A stretch of 64,000 nucleotides of DNA from Paraconiothyrium sp. Pb-2020 (Eukaryota; Ascomycota; Dothideomycetes; Pleosporales; Didymosphaeriaceae), in contig JAJUBI010000002.1 of NCBI GenBank assembly GCA_022419385.1, positions 4,402,001 to 4,466,000 of the forward strand. The letters run 5' to 3'. Below are positions 1 to 11,263 of this stretch, piece after piece; position 1 is the stretch's first letter, and each line of letters starts with the position of its first letter. The notes beneath the pieces are model-generated. The model had not been told where the DNA came from, searched no databases, and saw only the letters and a list, made by a program, of their open reading frames with translations. A program made the translations under genes and the position numbers.

Positions 1-1725
1 ACTTTGACGACCCAGATAGCGGCTACAAAGAAGAAGATAAGGACGCTCATAAGGTAGGAGTACCGGTTGACGTTGAGCAATCGTGCTAATCTTGCGAAGG
101 AGGACATCGAGACAACCCTCAAAGAATTCGTAGACCAATGCGACGGCACTTTCGGTACTCTTGCGGAAGCCATCGAACAGCTAGCGATTCCACGCATCAA
201 GGATACCCGTCCTACTCCTAGCTATAGAGGCACGCTTACACTTGGGGATAGCCAAACCTACGACGCAACAATCACCATCGATGTTGAACGATATCCTTGC
301 ACCATGCCCGCCAAGCCGCCGACCGCAAGTTCTTTTGTGGTGAGAACAGACTTGGGCGGCGTTGGAGCTAGCACTCAATCTTCTCATACAATCGTCGGAG
401 ACGGAGACTACCCGATGGATGGCCAGCTCTCTGCGGTACGGAATCAGCGTGTATATCAAGTCGACAACCCCGACGAGCCTGGGGAGAAGATGAACGTCGA
501 ACCCGATGATTTGGAACGAGGCTTCGAGTATGGGCGCACAGCAGTTCATATCAGTGAATCAGATGCGAACGTGGTGAAGCTCGAAAACGATCCGTCATTG
601 CAGCTCCTTGGCTTCATCAGGGCAGAGGAGTTCGAACGGTTCCTTCCTATGTCGCGAACCAACTTCATCGTTCCACAAAAAACGAACGCGCAGGCACAGC
701 TTGCACTATCTTCCTTCATCCACGCATTATACGAAGCGGAGTGCTACGCTGTTGCGCGTCTGGTCGTCAAGCAGGATAAGCCGCCTCTGCTGATCGTTAT
801 GGTTCCCCACATTACACCTACATATGAAGCCCTAGTGGAAGCCGAACTGCCCTTCGAGGAAGACATGCGCCGCTATAAGTTCCCTCCATTGGACAGAAAG
901 CTTACAATTTCCGGCAAGACTATCACAGAGCACAAGGACCTACCTAATGCGGAACTCACACAAGCAATGAGCGATTACGTAGACGCGCTGGATCTCTCTG
1001 AATACGATAAAGACGACGAGGGTGAGCCGACAGAGTATGCGAAGATCGAAGACTCATACTCTCCCTTGCTCCACCGCGTAAATCAAATCATCCGCTGGCG
1101 AGCAACCCGCTCAGATCCCACACTACCTCTACCGGACCCTCCGCAGATCCTCACTCGATTCTCAGCTCCGCCTACAGATTTGCTGCAGCAAACAGAAGCG
1201 CAGCTCGAGACACTCAAGAAAGCTGCGGATGTCAAGAAGGTCCCACCCAAGTCCAAAGGTCGGGGCAAACGCTCACGAGCCGACCGCGACAAGCCCCTTT
1301 CCGGTCTCGACATCGATGCCCTCCTTGGCAACCCCAAGCGCGTTAAGATCGACTCCAACAATCTTATTCCCTCGTTCAAGCAAGCGCTCGCCGCTACCGA
1401 TGACCTTGACGCCATCCAAGAAGCTGCGGACGCAATGGCCGATCAGATTCGCGCTCTGATCCGAGGCTCTGTGAGTGATAGCGCTTATGGCCGTGCGCTC
1501 GAGGCGCTGCGTGTGATGCGGGATGAGCTCACGGAGCTCGAGGAGCCAGAGATATGGAATGTATTCGTGAGAGAGCTCAAGGGGGAATTACTTGGAGAAA
1601 AGCTGGGTGGTAATAGGAGGGAGATGTGGTGGAAGATGAGGGGCAGCAAGTACGGGCTGATCGATCGGAAGAGGTGCTTCGCGAGTGATGTTACCGAGGA
1701 GGAGGCTGCACAGTTCTACAAGTAA
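1..1725 (+). CDS. ku80: Ku80, ATP-dependent DNA helicase II subunit 2 (5' truncated by window edge)
   Basis: Ku80 pairs with Ku70 to form the ring that binds DNA double-strand ends in non-homologous end joining and at telomeres. The gene enters the window mid-coding: bases 3-53 read FDDPDSGYKEEDKDAHK, then an intron at 54-99 (GT...GCTAAT...AG, phase 0), then an exon from 100 to the TAA ending at 1725. What remains is the linker after the vWA domain, the Ku core beta-barrel (including TIDVERYP, PPTASSFVVR and a long central region) and the C-terminal helical arm (ending EEEAAQFYK). The N-terminal vWA domain lies outside the window. A basic, nuclear-signal-like stretch (KSKGRGKRSRADR) sits before the helical arm. 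The open frame begins at a TTG at 67 inside the intron; that is not a start. No disruption is seen. The family call is secure. Confidence 0.93.
54..99 (+). other. Spliceosomal intron in ku80
   Basis: This 46-nt intron starts GTAGGAG, has a GCTAAT branch-like site and ends GAAG. The upstream frame hits a stop inside it, and removing it joins the two coding frames in phase 0 with the spacing expected for Ku80. Confidence 0.75.
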
Positions 1726-2298
1726 CATGCTCGTCACGGGAGCCAGCTGGGATCCAGGCTATACGAATCAGGTTGAGCTTCCTCGGGCGATTTATGTGTT
1801 GCTATGCGGGGGTATGGCACCGATAAGCGGTAAAGGGAAGAGCATTTATATTTTCTTCCGAAGCTATCGAACTAGAGCAATTGGGATAGACTCCGGTCTC
1901 CAGTCAATACCAGCCCTTATTCCGATGCAAATGCCCGCTATGGATGCTTCCTCGGCTGTGCATAACCCCCAAGAACGTCTCCATACTAGACTCTAGCTCG
2001 AGCATACCGTATGTGCTCAGCAAGATCCAGCCATTGATCCTCTCCCAAAAGTCTCAGATGACAGAGTTCGCGATATCATGCAATCTTCCATCTCACCGCC
2101 TCAGTGGTCTCAGCCCTACAATATCGCTAGTTTCGAATTCTAAAGAAATGCATATTTCATCGCCCATCCGATGCTATGGCGACCATGTGACACAAAAGAC
2201 ACGTCAGGCACCTTATGTCTTGCTAGACGAGTGAGCAGATTCACACGATAAGTGTGGCTTCGCTTACCTTGCGCTCACAATCTCCGCAGTTTTCCCTT
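1726..2298. other. Intergenic, convergent 3' ends
   Basis: This lies between the 3' end of ku80 (plus) and the 3' end of the first ankyrin gene (minus). Two short plus-strand frames here have no recognisable family or coding texture. I see nothing else beyond likely 3' UTRs. Confidence 0.5.
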
Positions 2299-3665
2299 CT
2301 AGCGCTTTGATTTACGCGATCCTGACTTGCGGGATTTTGAAGCTTCGGCCTGGGCAGCAGCTCGTGACGCCAGTTCTTCTCGGAGATAGCGCCTAGCCAT
2401 ATCGTATCGGCACTCTGGCCAATTTTCCGTGTCGGTATTTGCGCCGTTATCCAGCAGACAGGTCATCGTATCTTTGCTGTAATATCTCGAGGCGATGAAG
2501 AGTGGAGTTGTTCCATCGGTGGTGGCTTTGTTGACGTCAGCGCCAGCAGAGATCAAAGTGGTCATAGCCCTTATATTGGAAGCGCGCGTCGCGGTAACAA
2601 GAGGCGATGTGTGGCTGTATGTCTTGTTCACATCCAAGAGGCCCTTCTGGATGTAATGATTGACGACGTGGTCATTCCCGTATTGGCAAATTGTCTTGAT
2701 CACGTCCTGTGTCAACATCCCTTTGCGGCCACCTCTCTTTTCGAGGATAATATCCAGCGCTGGGATAGAATCCCACAGGATGGCATCTTTTATCCAACGT
2801 TGGTGGCGTCCTTTCTCGGAATAAAAACGGTTATCCCATGGTCTGCAAGCTTCAATGAGGAGCTCAAGCGCGTCTACGTTGCCAACTTGGATGGCCCACG
2901 AGATGGCAGAAAATTTATCTGGGTGCGCATTTTTCTGAGGATGGTTCTTCTTGTAGCAGCCGATAAGCGTCCGAACCATCTCGGTGTCCATACGACTAGT
3001 TGCAATGATCAAAGGGCTGCTGAACATCATATGTGCCCCAGTCACGGGGACTTCGAAGAGTCCGAATATCGATGGAACGAGATCGTGCGCCCCTACTGCT
3101 ACTGTTGCCATGAGTTTCTCAGCAGCCGTCGCGGGAACCTTATGTGTATCAGCATCGCCATTCCAGGCAGAATGCAGCTGCTCATCCCATATCAAAACCT
3201 TCCAGTAGTCCGCACAGCGATCAACAGGGAAAATGCCTTCGATGAGTCGCGTGGCGCATTCTTGACGCTTCTCAAAGTCTCGAATGTGCAAGTTCTCCAC
3301 CAGGTAAACCCACAGTTCTTCAAGCTTAGACACAAGAACGCCCTTTGCATCGAAACGCTTGTTCAATCGGTTCCGCAAGTACACTGTAACATTGTTTTTG
3401 AAGATCTGCTCGTGTTGCAGGGTGTTCATGGACGGCATGAGTACTTCTTTGGGTTGGTGCGCAAAGATGTCATGATGTATTTCGGCTGCGAAGGTGCCTG
3501 GCTCTTGTCAACACCGTGAAGCATTCGAGTCAAACAGATGACAAGTTACTACTTACGGCAAACGCCACGCAGTTTCCAAGCTTCGACAATTCCGACGTCA
3601 GAAACAAGCTCATGGACAACACGCTGGAAGACCTCCGTTGGCAGCTCGAGAAGGTCTTGAGGCAT
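2299..3665 (-). CDS. F-box-like / ankyrin-repeat protein, copy A
   Basis: Model: exon 1 3557-3665, intron 3498-3556 (GTAAGT...CCAG, phase 1), exon 2 2299-3497; 435 aa. Residues 3-45 (LLELPTEVFQRVVHELV, then a WKLRGVC-type end) look like the F-box-like N-terminus common in Dothideomycete orphan families. Ankyrin-type helical pairs occur at about 190-270 and, most clearly, 331-401 (SPLVTATRAS..., TPLFIASRYY...). The tail is basic and serine-rich (SRKSGSRKSKR), possibly a nuclear signal. F-box proteins often act as substrate adaptors of SCF ubiquitin ligases, but that role is inferred here. The joined frame was chosen because the start, splice and phase match the tandem paralog downstream. Substrate unknown. 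Confidence 0.8.
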
Positions 3666-4549
3666 CGCGATGGATGCACGCAGTGGGCGCCTGGCTTCGT
3701 GCTCGACTTGGCCGCTGTCTGATGTGTGGAGTTCAACTTGACGAGTGGGGCGATAGGAAGCGCTCCAGCTGGACAGAAGCTGCGTGACCGCGAGCCCGTT
3801 GGTCCCTGTATGCGGCTGTCGCTCGAAGCTTGTTTATTAGTCGTCGCAAAGGGTGAGCGCGTGTTTTCGTGCGTCTAGTCGGAACGCGAAGCGGCTTGCG
3901 TGTTACTCACCTGTACAGTCGACCTGCGTCATTTGCGCGCAGGCTTTGAAAGTGAAAAGGGCGGACTGCCAGGTAGGCACCTGCACCTGCAGCACGGCTG
4001 TCACGTAAAGAGAAACTATCCATGGTGAAGGCGCGACGCAACAATTCGAGCAGTCGCACCTGCCTCATCGAGTTATTCACCAAAAAGGACGTCACCCTGT
4101 AGCCTACGGGCGGCTTCTAGCATTTCCGGCTGCGGCTTCATGCTTATATGGTATGCACGAGGAATAATCTCCTACATCGACTATCTGTCTAATGAGGAGC
4201 GTGTGATGGATCGAACGTCAACTCTTGAACGCTGCAGTTCTACCGCATCCAGCCAATTGTTGCCACATCTCACGCTTGAATCTCGCTATTGAGGCTAGCT
4301 TCCTTAGTCAGGGAACTCTACCGAGTCTTTACTCGCCTACCAACATTGGGTGGACTTTGTAGTCATCGCCTGCTCATGTATTGGTCCCTTCATGCGACCT
4401 GGATCATGCTCGCTCCTCCAGTACCGTGCACCAACATTCTTCAAAAAGAGAACCGCATCCCTGAACGCCTCGGCCGCATCAAATGCACAGAATCAAGATG
4501 GCCCACGCAAGTGTATTCCTCCTTGTCCACCCTTACACTCTAAGAGATT
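3666..4549. other. Spacer between the two ankyrin paralogs
   Basis: About 0.9 kb holding the upstream region of copy A and the 3' flank of copy B. Several overlapping short frames occur on both strands without family resemblance. I did not find a third paralog or a clear relic of one. Confidence 0.45.
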
Positions 4550-5854
4550 TCAGTGCAAACCATTGCCCACAGAGTTCGGACATTGTTTGATCAGTTCATG
4601 GTACATATCCAATGCCTTTATTCTCATGTTGGGCCACGTAGAAATATCGGAGTCTGCGCCCTGGTCTAGCAAATATCTTGCGGTCGTCGCGTCATAATTC
4701 CGACAAGCGACGCACAGTGCGGTAGTGTTGTCTGCGGCTGCTTTGTCAATATTGGCGCCTGCTTGGAGCACTGCCTTGATCATGTCTAAGTCCTTGCGCT
4801 GAGTTGCTATGAGCAGAGGCGAGCTGTTCGTCCACGTGATGTTTGGATCCATACTACCATTGCTGAGGTAGTGCTGAGCGGTAGTGGCACTGCAGTTTTG
4901 GAAAATTGCTTCGACTTCTATACGAATCAGAGGACCTCGATGCTTCTTGACGGCGAGGATAGCGTCAATTACCGGTATCGAGTTGTTGTGAGCTGCGTGT
5001 GCTAGCCAAAATTGGATGCACCGCTTCTGGTGGGCTCGAGTACCTTTCACTGGATCCCAATAGCCAAGGAGAACATGGACTATGGCGATGTTGTCCTCTT
5101 GAACGGCTACGGAGATGGCTTCTGCAAGGTCGATACGCAAGATGTTTTGGAGTCCTCCGTAGCAGCCGATCAGCGTATGGACCAATGCTTGGTTGCCTTG
5201 GAATGTGGCGATACTCAGAGGTTTGCGAAAAGTCATACTATCAGTGTCGAGGGTAGGCTGAAATTCCGCGGTAATGGTGGCACCCGATCCTGCGCTTATA
5301 GCTGCAGCGAGCTTCTGCTCAGTTGTGATCGGTCCTGAGAGTAAGCTTATCTTGTTTCGAAAGAATTTGTTCCAGGTCTTCTTGGAGCGCCTATCGGTCC
5401 AGATGAGCCTGTCGATCTCCCAAGTAGTGAAATCCCAGCTGAGACCCGCGAATAGCTTCTGAGCGCATATTCGACGCTTCTCCTCGTCAGTGATGCCAAG
5501 CAGCTTCACGGTGTAGTCCAGAAGCTCCTTGACCTTGTACATCAAAGCCCCATCAGCTTTCGGGGAGGTATTCATGATGTTGCTGAGCCAGAATCCAAGA
5601 TTCTTTCGGACGAGCTTCGTGTGCAAAGACCGTCGGATGATGCCGCTAGGTTGACGAGCGAATATTTCATCGCGGATCTCAACCGCAAAGGTACCTGCTT
5701 CATCTCAGTAATCACGACCGACGGTAAAGAGTAAGCGTCACTTACGGCATACACCGCGCAACTTCCACGCACGCGCGATTCCAGCGTCTGTAACTAGCTC
5801 TCCGATGATCATGCGGAACATCTCCGGGGGGAGTTCGAGTAGATTGCGAGGCAT
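4550..5854 (-). CDS. F-box-like / ankyrin-repeat protein, copy B
   Basis: Model: exon 1 5746-5854, intron 5695-5745 (GTAAGT...GCAG, phase 1), exon 2 4550-5694; 417 aa. The N-terminus (LLELPPEMFRMIIGELV, then AWKLRGVCRTFAVEI) is a clear relative of copy A. Exon 1 is exactly 109 nt in both, and the intron splits the same arginine codon. Ankyrin-like repeats are clearest at about 327-394 (SPLLIATQRKD..., TALCVACRNY...), with weaker units before. Unlike copy A it lacks a basic Lys/Ser-rich tail and ends in GNGLH. The pair is a tandem duplication that has since diverged strongly, as expected of a fast-evolving family. The biochemical role is unknown; an adaptor or recognition role is only inference. 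Confidence 0.8.
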
Positions 5855-6396
5855 TATGGTTGAGAGTTGTTGGCCCACGGGCGTGTAGGTATTATAAACG
5901 GTCAAGAGATGGGTGGATGGTCTTTTTACAGCTTAGTTGGCTGTAGCTTTTCGTAGCTCTCGTGTAAAAGAGCTAGATTATGTGACGGCCAGCGGTGTTA
6001 GCGGCGAACGCGCCCGTCTCTGCGATGCAGACGAGCTATTTCCGAAGCTCTGAACGACTAAGCTCGTTTGTTCCAGGGCTGTAATGTAGAAGTATCCTTG
6101 CTAAAGGCATGTGCTTCGTATGAGGGCCGTCCACTGCACTAGTCGCGCCTTGAGAGGTTTCATGGGCACGTGTTCCTTCCGCAGTGAAGGAATCCGAATT
6201 TTTTTCAACCAATCTGCCTACGGCGGCTAGTCTCGATGAACAAACGGCGGGGCTCCTTCGAGTGAATGAGGCAGTTACGGGCTACGGGTTCTGAATTTTC
6301 CGTTTGCCCACACACGATACTAAACTGTTCATCCCGCCACCGCTTTCGTAAAATCCAGCTCGACACGCCAGGCCTCTCGCATCGATCGGTATCAAC
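5855..6396. other. Divergent promoter region between ankyrin copy B and the BTB gene
   Basis: The 0.54-kb interval separates the minus-strand ankyrin gene from the plus-strand BTB gene, so both promoters must lie here. I see no convincing gene. No TATA element is positioned clearly for either gene. Confidence 0.4.
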
Positions 6397-7369
6397 ATGT
6401 CGACAGGGTTAAGCCTCCTCAACTGGGAGCTTGAAAACCTCGACTCGTACATGATATCGGACAATATCCCTAGTATGTTGGAGACGATTACAGGCATCGC
6501 CCGCAAGTGAATTGAGACACAATCTGCTTGAGTACGTATAGGTACCATAGCTGAACCTCTACAGACGCTTGTCCCACACGCTCGCGCAGGCTCGTTACGG
6601 TGATATCACTATCATCGTGAATGGCTTTGAGTGGCGTTTGCCTGCGTTCTTGGCCACTCAGACATCGAAGAACTTAAATGCTTGGGTTCACGAGAGTCTT
6701 GAGGTAAGCTCTATGTTATTGGATAATATGCAGAGATTTTTGATCAAGCTAATTGAGCTATAGACTTATCAGCCCACGGAGTTCCATTTCGATAAACAGC
6801 ACTGGGCACATCCAGTTGTTGTCGACCTGCTCTACATCTTCTGGTGCGCTCTGGAAGTCGATGTTAGCGAGCCTAATAGTCTCCGAAAGATATCCAGCAT
6901 CCCGGAGAATGCGGCAAAATTCGCTGTTCCCATTACGGTGCTGAAAGCTCTGGTCTTTCTTCATGACGCGGCAGTTCACCTCAACGACGCTGTGCTGAAA
7001 GATAGCGTTATGCAAATGCTCCGCCTTCGCCTTCTCAAGGGAGAATTCACAGATGCTGAGTTGACTGAGGCTCTCGCAGAGGTCTTTCGACAAGGGAGGA
7101 AGGTTGGTGCCAACCAAGCTCTCAAGGCTGCTTTCTTGACTGCTGCTATTCTCCACAATGAGCGCTTGACTACTGGGGCCTACCACGGCCAGTTATCTCT
7201 AGCCCTTCTGTCTTCGGAATTCCGGGGCAAGTACATCGTTGGCACCACGTGGTATATGCGTCACTACCGCGGACGTGCGATTGACTCAAAGACGGCGGTC
7301 ATTGGGCCAAAGGTCTCACCTGAAGAGGCTACCACGACGCAGGGTGTTGATATCGACATGGGAGGCTAG
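6397..7369 (+). CDS. BTB/POZ-domain protein
   Basis: Model: exons 6397-6506, 6565-6703 and 6764-7369; introns 6507-6564 (GTGAAT...CTGAAC...CTACAG) and 6704-6763 (GTAAGC...CTATAG); 284 aa. After a short leader beginning MSTGLSLLNWELE, residues about 44-140 form a BTB/POZ fold of the fungal type: ARYGDITIIVNGFEW, then a strand-helix run and a helix around DLLYIFWCALEV. BTB domains mediate dimerisation and Cullin-3 binding, but this short family has no established function. The frame used by the second exon has no ATG at its beginning, so the upstream exon is needed. The C-terminal 40 residues are acidic and low-complexity. Fold confidence is fair; function unknown. Confidence 0.75.
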
Positions 7370-9010
7370 TGAGAGAGTTAATCTCACCACGAATAAATCA
7401 TCTCGAAGTTATGGTAGGGCGATGACTCGCGGTTCGGTGTCTCATGCAGTAGTTGGACACCGCCAAAGATGCATAAGTTAAGGCACAAATAGAGCGAGCG
7501 CGGTGGAGTATAAAACTGTGTAATATACACAATCATCTTAGCTTCATGAACCTTTGCCACTATCAGACATGAAATCGACATTTGTACCCAGTCTCGTTCG
7601 ATCGTGGCGCGCATGGTTACCGCTAATTCACCTCTACTGGTTTAGGATCTGCCCATGCCTCAGAGAGCTTGTGTTTGGATGTCAGTCTGAGCTCATGCCC
7701 TGAAATACATCCCGGTAGTCACAAAGGGCGAGCTATACGATTCATCCATTGGGGCTGGCGAGTACACGAGTGCAGCCCATACTCCAAATGTATCGCGCAT
7801 GCGCTATTCCTTCTGACCTTTCAAGTTGTTCTTATTTTATTACCCAAAAAAAAAACCCCCCAACAAAGAAATACAAAACATCTCCCCTGTCAGGCTCAAA
7901 CACTTAATAGGATTAGCGCGAGCGTCGATATGCGCTCCGTTGTTGTAGACGAGAGCTGCATATGTCGTAGCTGTAAGATCGAATCGTCTACATCACTATT
8001 TACAACACGTAAACAACATATAGTGGAAAAAAGACTGATTGCGAATGGGCGACTTGTGACTCCACGATAACTCTAACAGGATAAAGAACTATTTGCAGAC
8101 CATTGACAGCAAGCACTGTGCCGGGTGGTGTTAATTCAGATCCCAGCACCTGTCGTATCTCTAATATCAAGACGATAGCCCAAACAAACCCTCGGCAACT
8201 CTGATAAAGTATATCAGGTGTTAGTTTAAGTCGCTCTGAAATCCGCGAATAGAATCGTAATCTAATAGTACATGTGCAATATTTATACTCTACAAGAGCT
8301 TAAACAAAGATGGCATCTTGTATGCCGGTCATCCTGAGTATAAGAGGGCACTGAGTATAAGGTGGGCTGGTCATACTTAGATATGCCATAGATTCCACAG
8401 ATGCGGTCGAGCCCATTAGGAAAAGCCTGGACTGCACAGAGAATAGTGAATAGGGACATCGTAGAGAGAAATATATGCGCCGTGTAAAGAGAACCTTTTC
8501 ACACTGTGGCCTTCAACCGCGAACCAACCTTTCTACCACTTCCGTTGTGATAGAGAATCTTGCGGGTACATTTTGTCCACTTACAAATGGTTCATGCCCG
8601 ATACTAGGAACCTTCTACACTGCTAAAGAACCCACCACATGATGCTCGACGTAGGAGCATCATTACGAAAGATGTGCAACAGGTCGGCTTAATGTAGGCA
8701 CAAAGAATCCGCTTCTCGAGCACCATGGGTGTCCAATGTCACCACATATTGTTCCCGGCCTGTATGGCATATCAAGTGCAACAAAGCGATACAATGATAG
8801 ACGAAGAGTCATCCTGGGTAATCTAATATTCGATATGCTAAGGCAAGACGCTCTAGAGCTACGTATCACAAGTTCTGGTTCGCATACTAGTTGCTGACGC
8901 GCATTTATAATTTGACTGCGTACTATGGCTTCTTGGGTAGTCTCATTCAAGCCGAGAGCTGCATGAAAGAGCACAATTGGTCGCATCAGCCAGCGGAAAA
9001 CCTCCCAGAA

Positions 9011-9215
9011 AAATGCAAAAGAATGCAAAAAGAACAAAACAAAATGCGACCCTACGTGACTCGAACCGATGCAAAATGTTACCCCGGCCTGGCTTCGTCC
9101 ACTTGGCAAGTTCAACATTCTAGATCAGATTCATGATCATGTCTGCTACCGACAGGGTGACCTGACTTCAACAGATGACATTATTGTCAACATAATACTA
9201 TATATACAACAACAA
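9011..9215. repeat. Diverged direct repeat, unit A1
   Basis: This stretch aligns by eye with 9425-9630, offset about 400 bases. Shared landmarks in the same order are an A-rich lead, a GTTACCC(C/T)GGCC block, AAGTTCAAC, CAGATTCATG (9126 and 9526), ATGTCTGCTA, a GACCTGA/AACAGATG block and an ATATATA tail. Identity is clearly above chance but well below that of a recent duplication. Confidence 0.6.
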
Positions 9216-9424
9216 ACGATACCTAGGTTGAAAAGTTGCTACACGAGCCACGGCAAGACGCTGCAGAGCTGCATAATACAAATCCTAGCTCACATAATAA
9301 ACACAGACGCCTGGTTTTGTAAATCTAAGCCACGCTTTTGATATTCACATACACTGTGAGTCCTTCTGGACAGCCGCATATAAATCAGAGCGGGTCACGC
9401 GAATATCACTCATCAACGGAAGGC

Positions 9425-9630
9425 ACGAAAAAGGTAAATAGAACAAAAAGGCCATCTCAAGGAGGTTCGAGCAATAAAAGTTACCCTGGCCAGGCTCGAC
9501 TACTAGCTAAGTTCAACTTCGAGGACAGATTCATGCCTATGTCTGCTATCGTACAGGAAGCGCGACGACGACCTGAGTTTAACAGATGGACATCTTGCCA
9601 TAACACCATATATACCCGCAGACAAGGTAC
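9425..9630. repeat. Diverged direct repeat, unit A2
   Basis: Second copy of the unit at 9011-9215, same orientation. It differs by many substitutions and small indels, and the region between the landmarks is colinear. The two copies form a decayed tandem pair with a period of about 400 bases. Confidence 0.6.
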
Positions 9631-9775
9631 AGCGCAGCAGTGAACGCACGGTCGGGTGAGTGAAGCATACGCAGGCAGCTACGTCACTGCCGGAAAGCAC
9701 GTCCCAGTGCGAATCAACCTCAGTGAGAGTGTGTATATCAAAACGTACGCGGGGTATCCAAAGCGACTATATCAA

Positions 9776-9985
9776 TTTTAAGTACTTCCAGCATGACCGT
9801 AACATCTCGCAACGGCGCAATCAGCGGGAATAGCATCCTTCATCGACTGCAAGATGCACCTTACTGTATAGCGCGTGTATAGTTGTCATTTCAATTACTA
9901 TGTCCGTAACTGCGCACGCCTTGCAGCTGGCTGTTTCATTTACTAGTAAACCTTCGACCTGATACGGCGACCGAGAAGGAAAAGG
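9776..9985. repeat. Diverged direct repeat, unit B1
   Basis: This aligns with 10370-10590. The landmarks are TATCAATTT, a CGCAA...GGCAATC-type block, ATCCTTCATCG(A/G)CTGCAAGATG (9832 versus 10441), GCGTGT, GCGCACGC(C/T)TTGCAGC and GAGAAGGAAAA. The spacing between copies is about 600 bases. Confidence 0.55.
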
Positions 9986-10369
9986 TATCACTAAAATCCA
10001 GCTGCCCTCGTCTTATTCTTATAAGCGTAAAGTAGAGAGAACAAAGAGCAAACAATCACCCCTATCTAGCACGAACACTTGTAGGTTTAATGTCTAGATA
10101 AGTAGCCCGCCCGAAAGGTTGTAATAATGACCTGTGTTTGGTCATTACTTTTTGGAGTACAAACATGCATATATCGCAGGTTCGATGTCGATAGCGAAGA
10201 TGTAGTTGGAAGTGTGGGTAAATAACTGCAAACTTAGTGAACACATGTGCACATGTAAAGCAGCTGTGTCGTCGTAGAAACCACGCAGCCGAATGGAAAA
10301 CAACCTCATTGAGACTCGATGAAAATCTGCATATTGAAAGCTTCACCTGGTACCGAAAGCGCCTACATC

Positions 10370-10590
10370 AATTTGTAAATTCACAAGCGCTACATTTGGT
10401 ACAAGACGCGAGATCCCGCAAGGACATTATTAGCGCGAAGAGTATCCTTCATCGGCTGCAAGATGTGTCTAAACGTAGAGCGTGTGAAGGTTGCCATTAG
10501 CATACTAGCGCACGCTTTGCAGCGGCTACTGTATCCAGTAAGCAAGTTTTGGGGCCTCGGTATGTAGACTGAGAAGGAAAAGGGACTCCT
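10370..10590. repeat. Diverged direct repeat, unit B2
   Basis: Second copy of the 9776-9985 unit in the same orientation and order of landmarks. It is followed, like unit B1, by a copy of the A-rich/CACCCC unit (10790-10920 after B2, 10020-10150 after B1), which suggests a larger duplicated array that has since acquired insertions. Confidence 0.55.
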
Positions 10591-10794
10591 ACACCGTAGC
10601 TATTTCAATTGATACATCGAGAATGACTATTATAAGGGATCTACTACATACCCCACCAGCGTTTTCATCCGCGCCCATTCTTACGCTGATTATTACTTCT
10701 TCGATAGATAACTTCCCAGTAGCTCAGCCGGCAATTGGAAAAGTCTATACGGCAAATAACAGGTACCGAGCGGCCCTTCTTATAGTCGCAGGAA

Positions 10795-10920
10795 AAAAAG
10801 AGCAAAAAGAACAAAAACATCACCCCCATCAGGCTCGAACACTCGATAGGATTGACGGTAGTTGGAGCAATTTAATGTCTGGTAGCTAGCCACCCGCTCG
10901 AAAAGTCTTGCGATTGGTTA
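10795..10920. repeat. A-rich / CACCCC repeat unit (copies also near 7861 and 10030)
   Basis: Three diverged copies share an AACAAA-rich lead, then ATC(A/T)CCCC, then a GCTCGAACAC-like block and (in two copies) ATAGGATT. They lie at about 7861-7920, 10030-10095 and 10800-10860. The reverse strand of the core (GTGTTCGAGCC) resembles a tRNA B-box promoter element, so a tRNA-derived short interspersed repeat is one possible origin. That origin is inference. Confidence 0.45.
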
Positions 10921-11263
10921 CTTTTCCTTTTAAAATGAAAACATATATACCTGAAAGATTCTGCGCTTGAAGCGTAAAAGTGACCAGAGGCTCAGCGGAC
11001 ACGTGCGTCGCGCATATAAATCAACCTCGGGGGAGCGTCCTGGAGTTCTGACTGCGTAATGTGCCTGCAATCATCGTGCATGCGTCAGAATGGTATCACA
11101 TAGTCAAATAGTTTGGACGAGGCTAGTGGTGCCGAAGATACACGTTGTCTTCTTGAAAGCTAGTTAAAGATATATACCCAGAAGCGAAGATCCTATGTCG
11201 ACCGCATCCAGCGATCCTGCAAACCTCCCACTCGTTCCTTTCCTACCCAGACAGAGACTCCCT

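Larger units (their letters stand above)
7370..11263. other. Gene-poor, repeat-derived block (about 3.9 kb)
   Basis: There is no convincing gene across this interval. Short frames on both strands are stop-rich and family-less. Sequence texture changes here: A-rich runs, a poly-A/poly-C tract near 7848-7862, and several stretches that recur in diverged form (see the repeat entries). The pattern fits old, mutated non-autonomous repeats rather than promoter sequence. No intact LTR, terminal inverted repeat or transposase frame could be identified. Confidence 0.6.

Noticed and set aside
9040..9110. Possible tRNA gene around the GGTTCGAGTC motif (reverse strand)
   Set aside because: The bases around the loop do not pair as a T-arm, and no acceptor stem, D-arm or anticodon arm can be folded. 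At best it is a decayed tRNA-like repeat.
8663..9118. 151-codon minus-strand frame in the repeat block
   Set aside because: It overlaps a repeated unit that is not conserved as a reading frame in its second copy, and has no motif.
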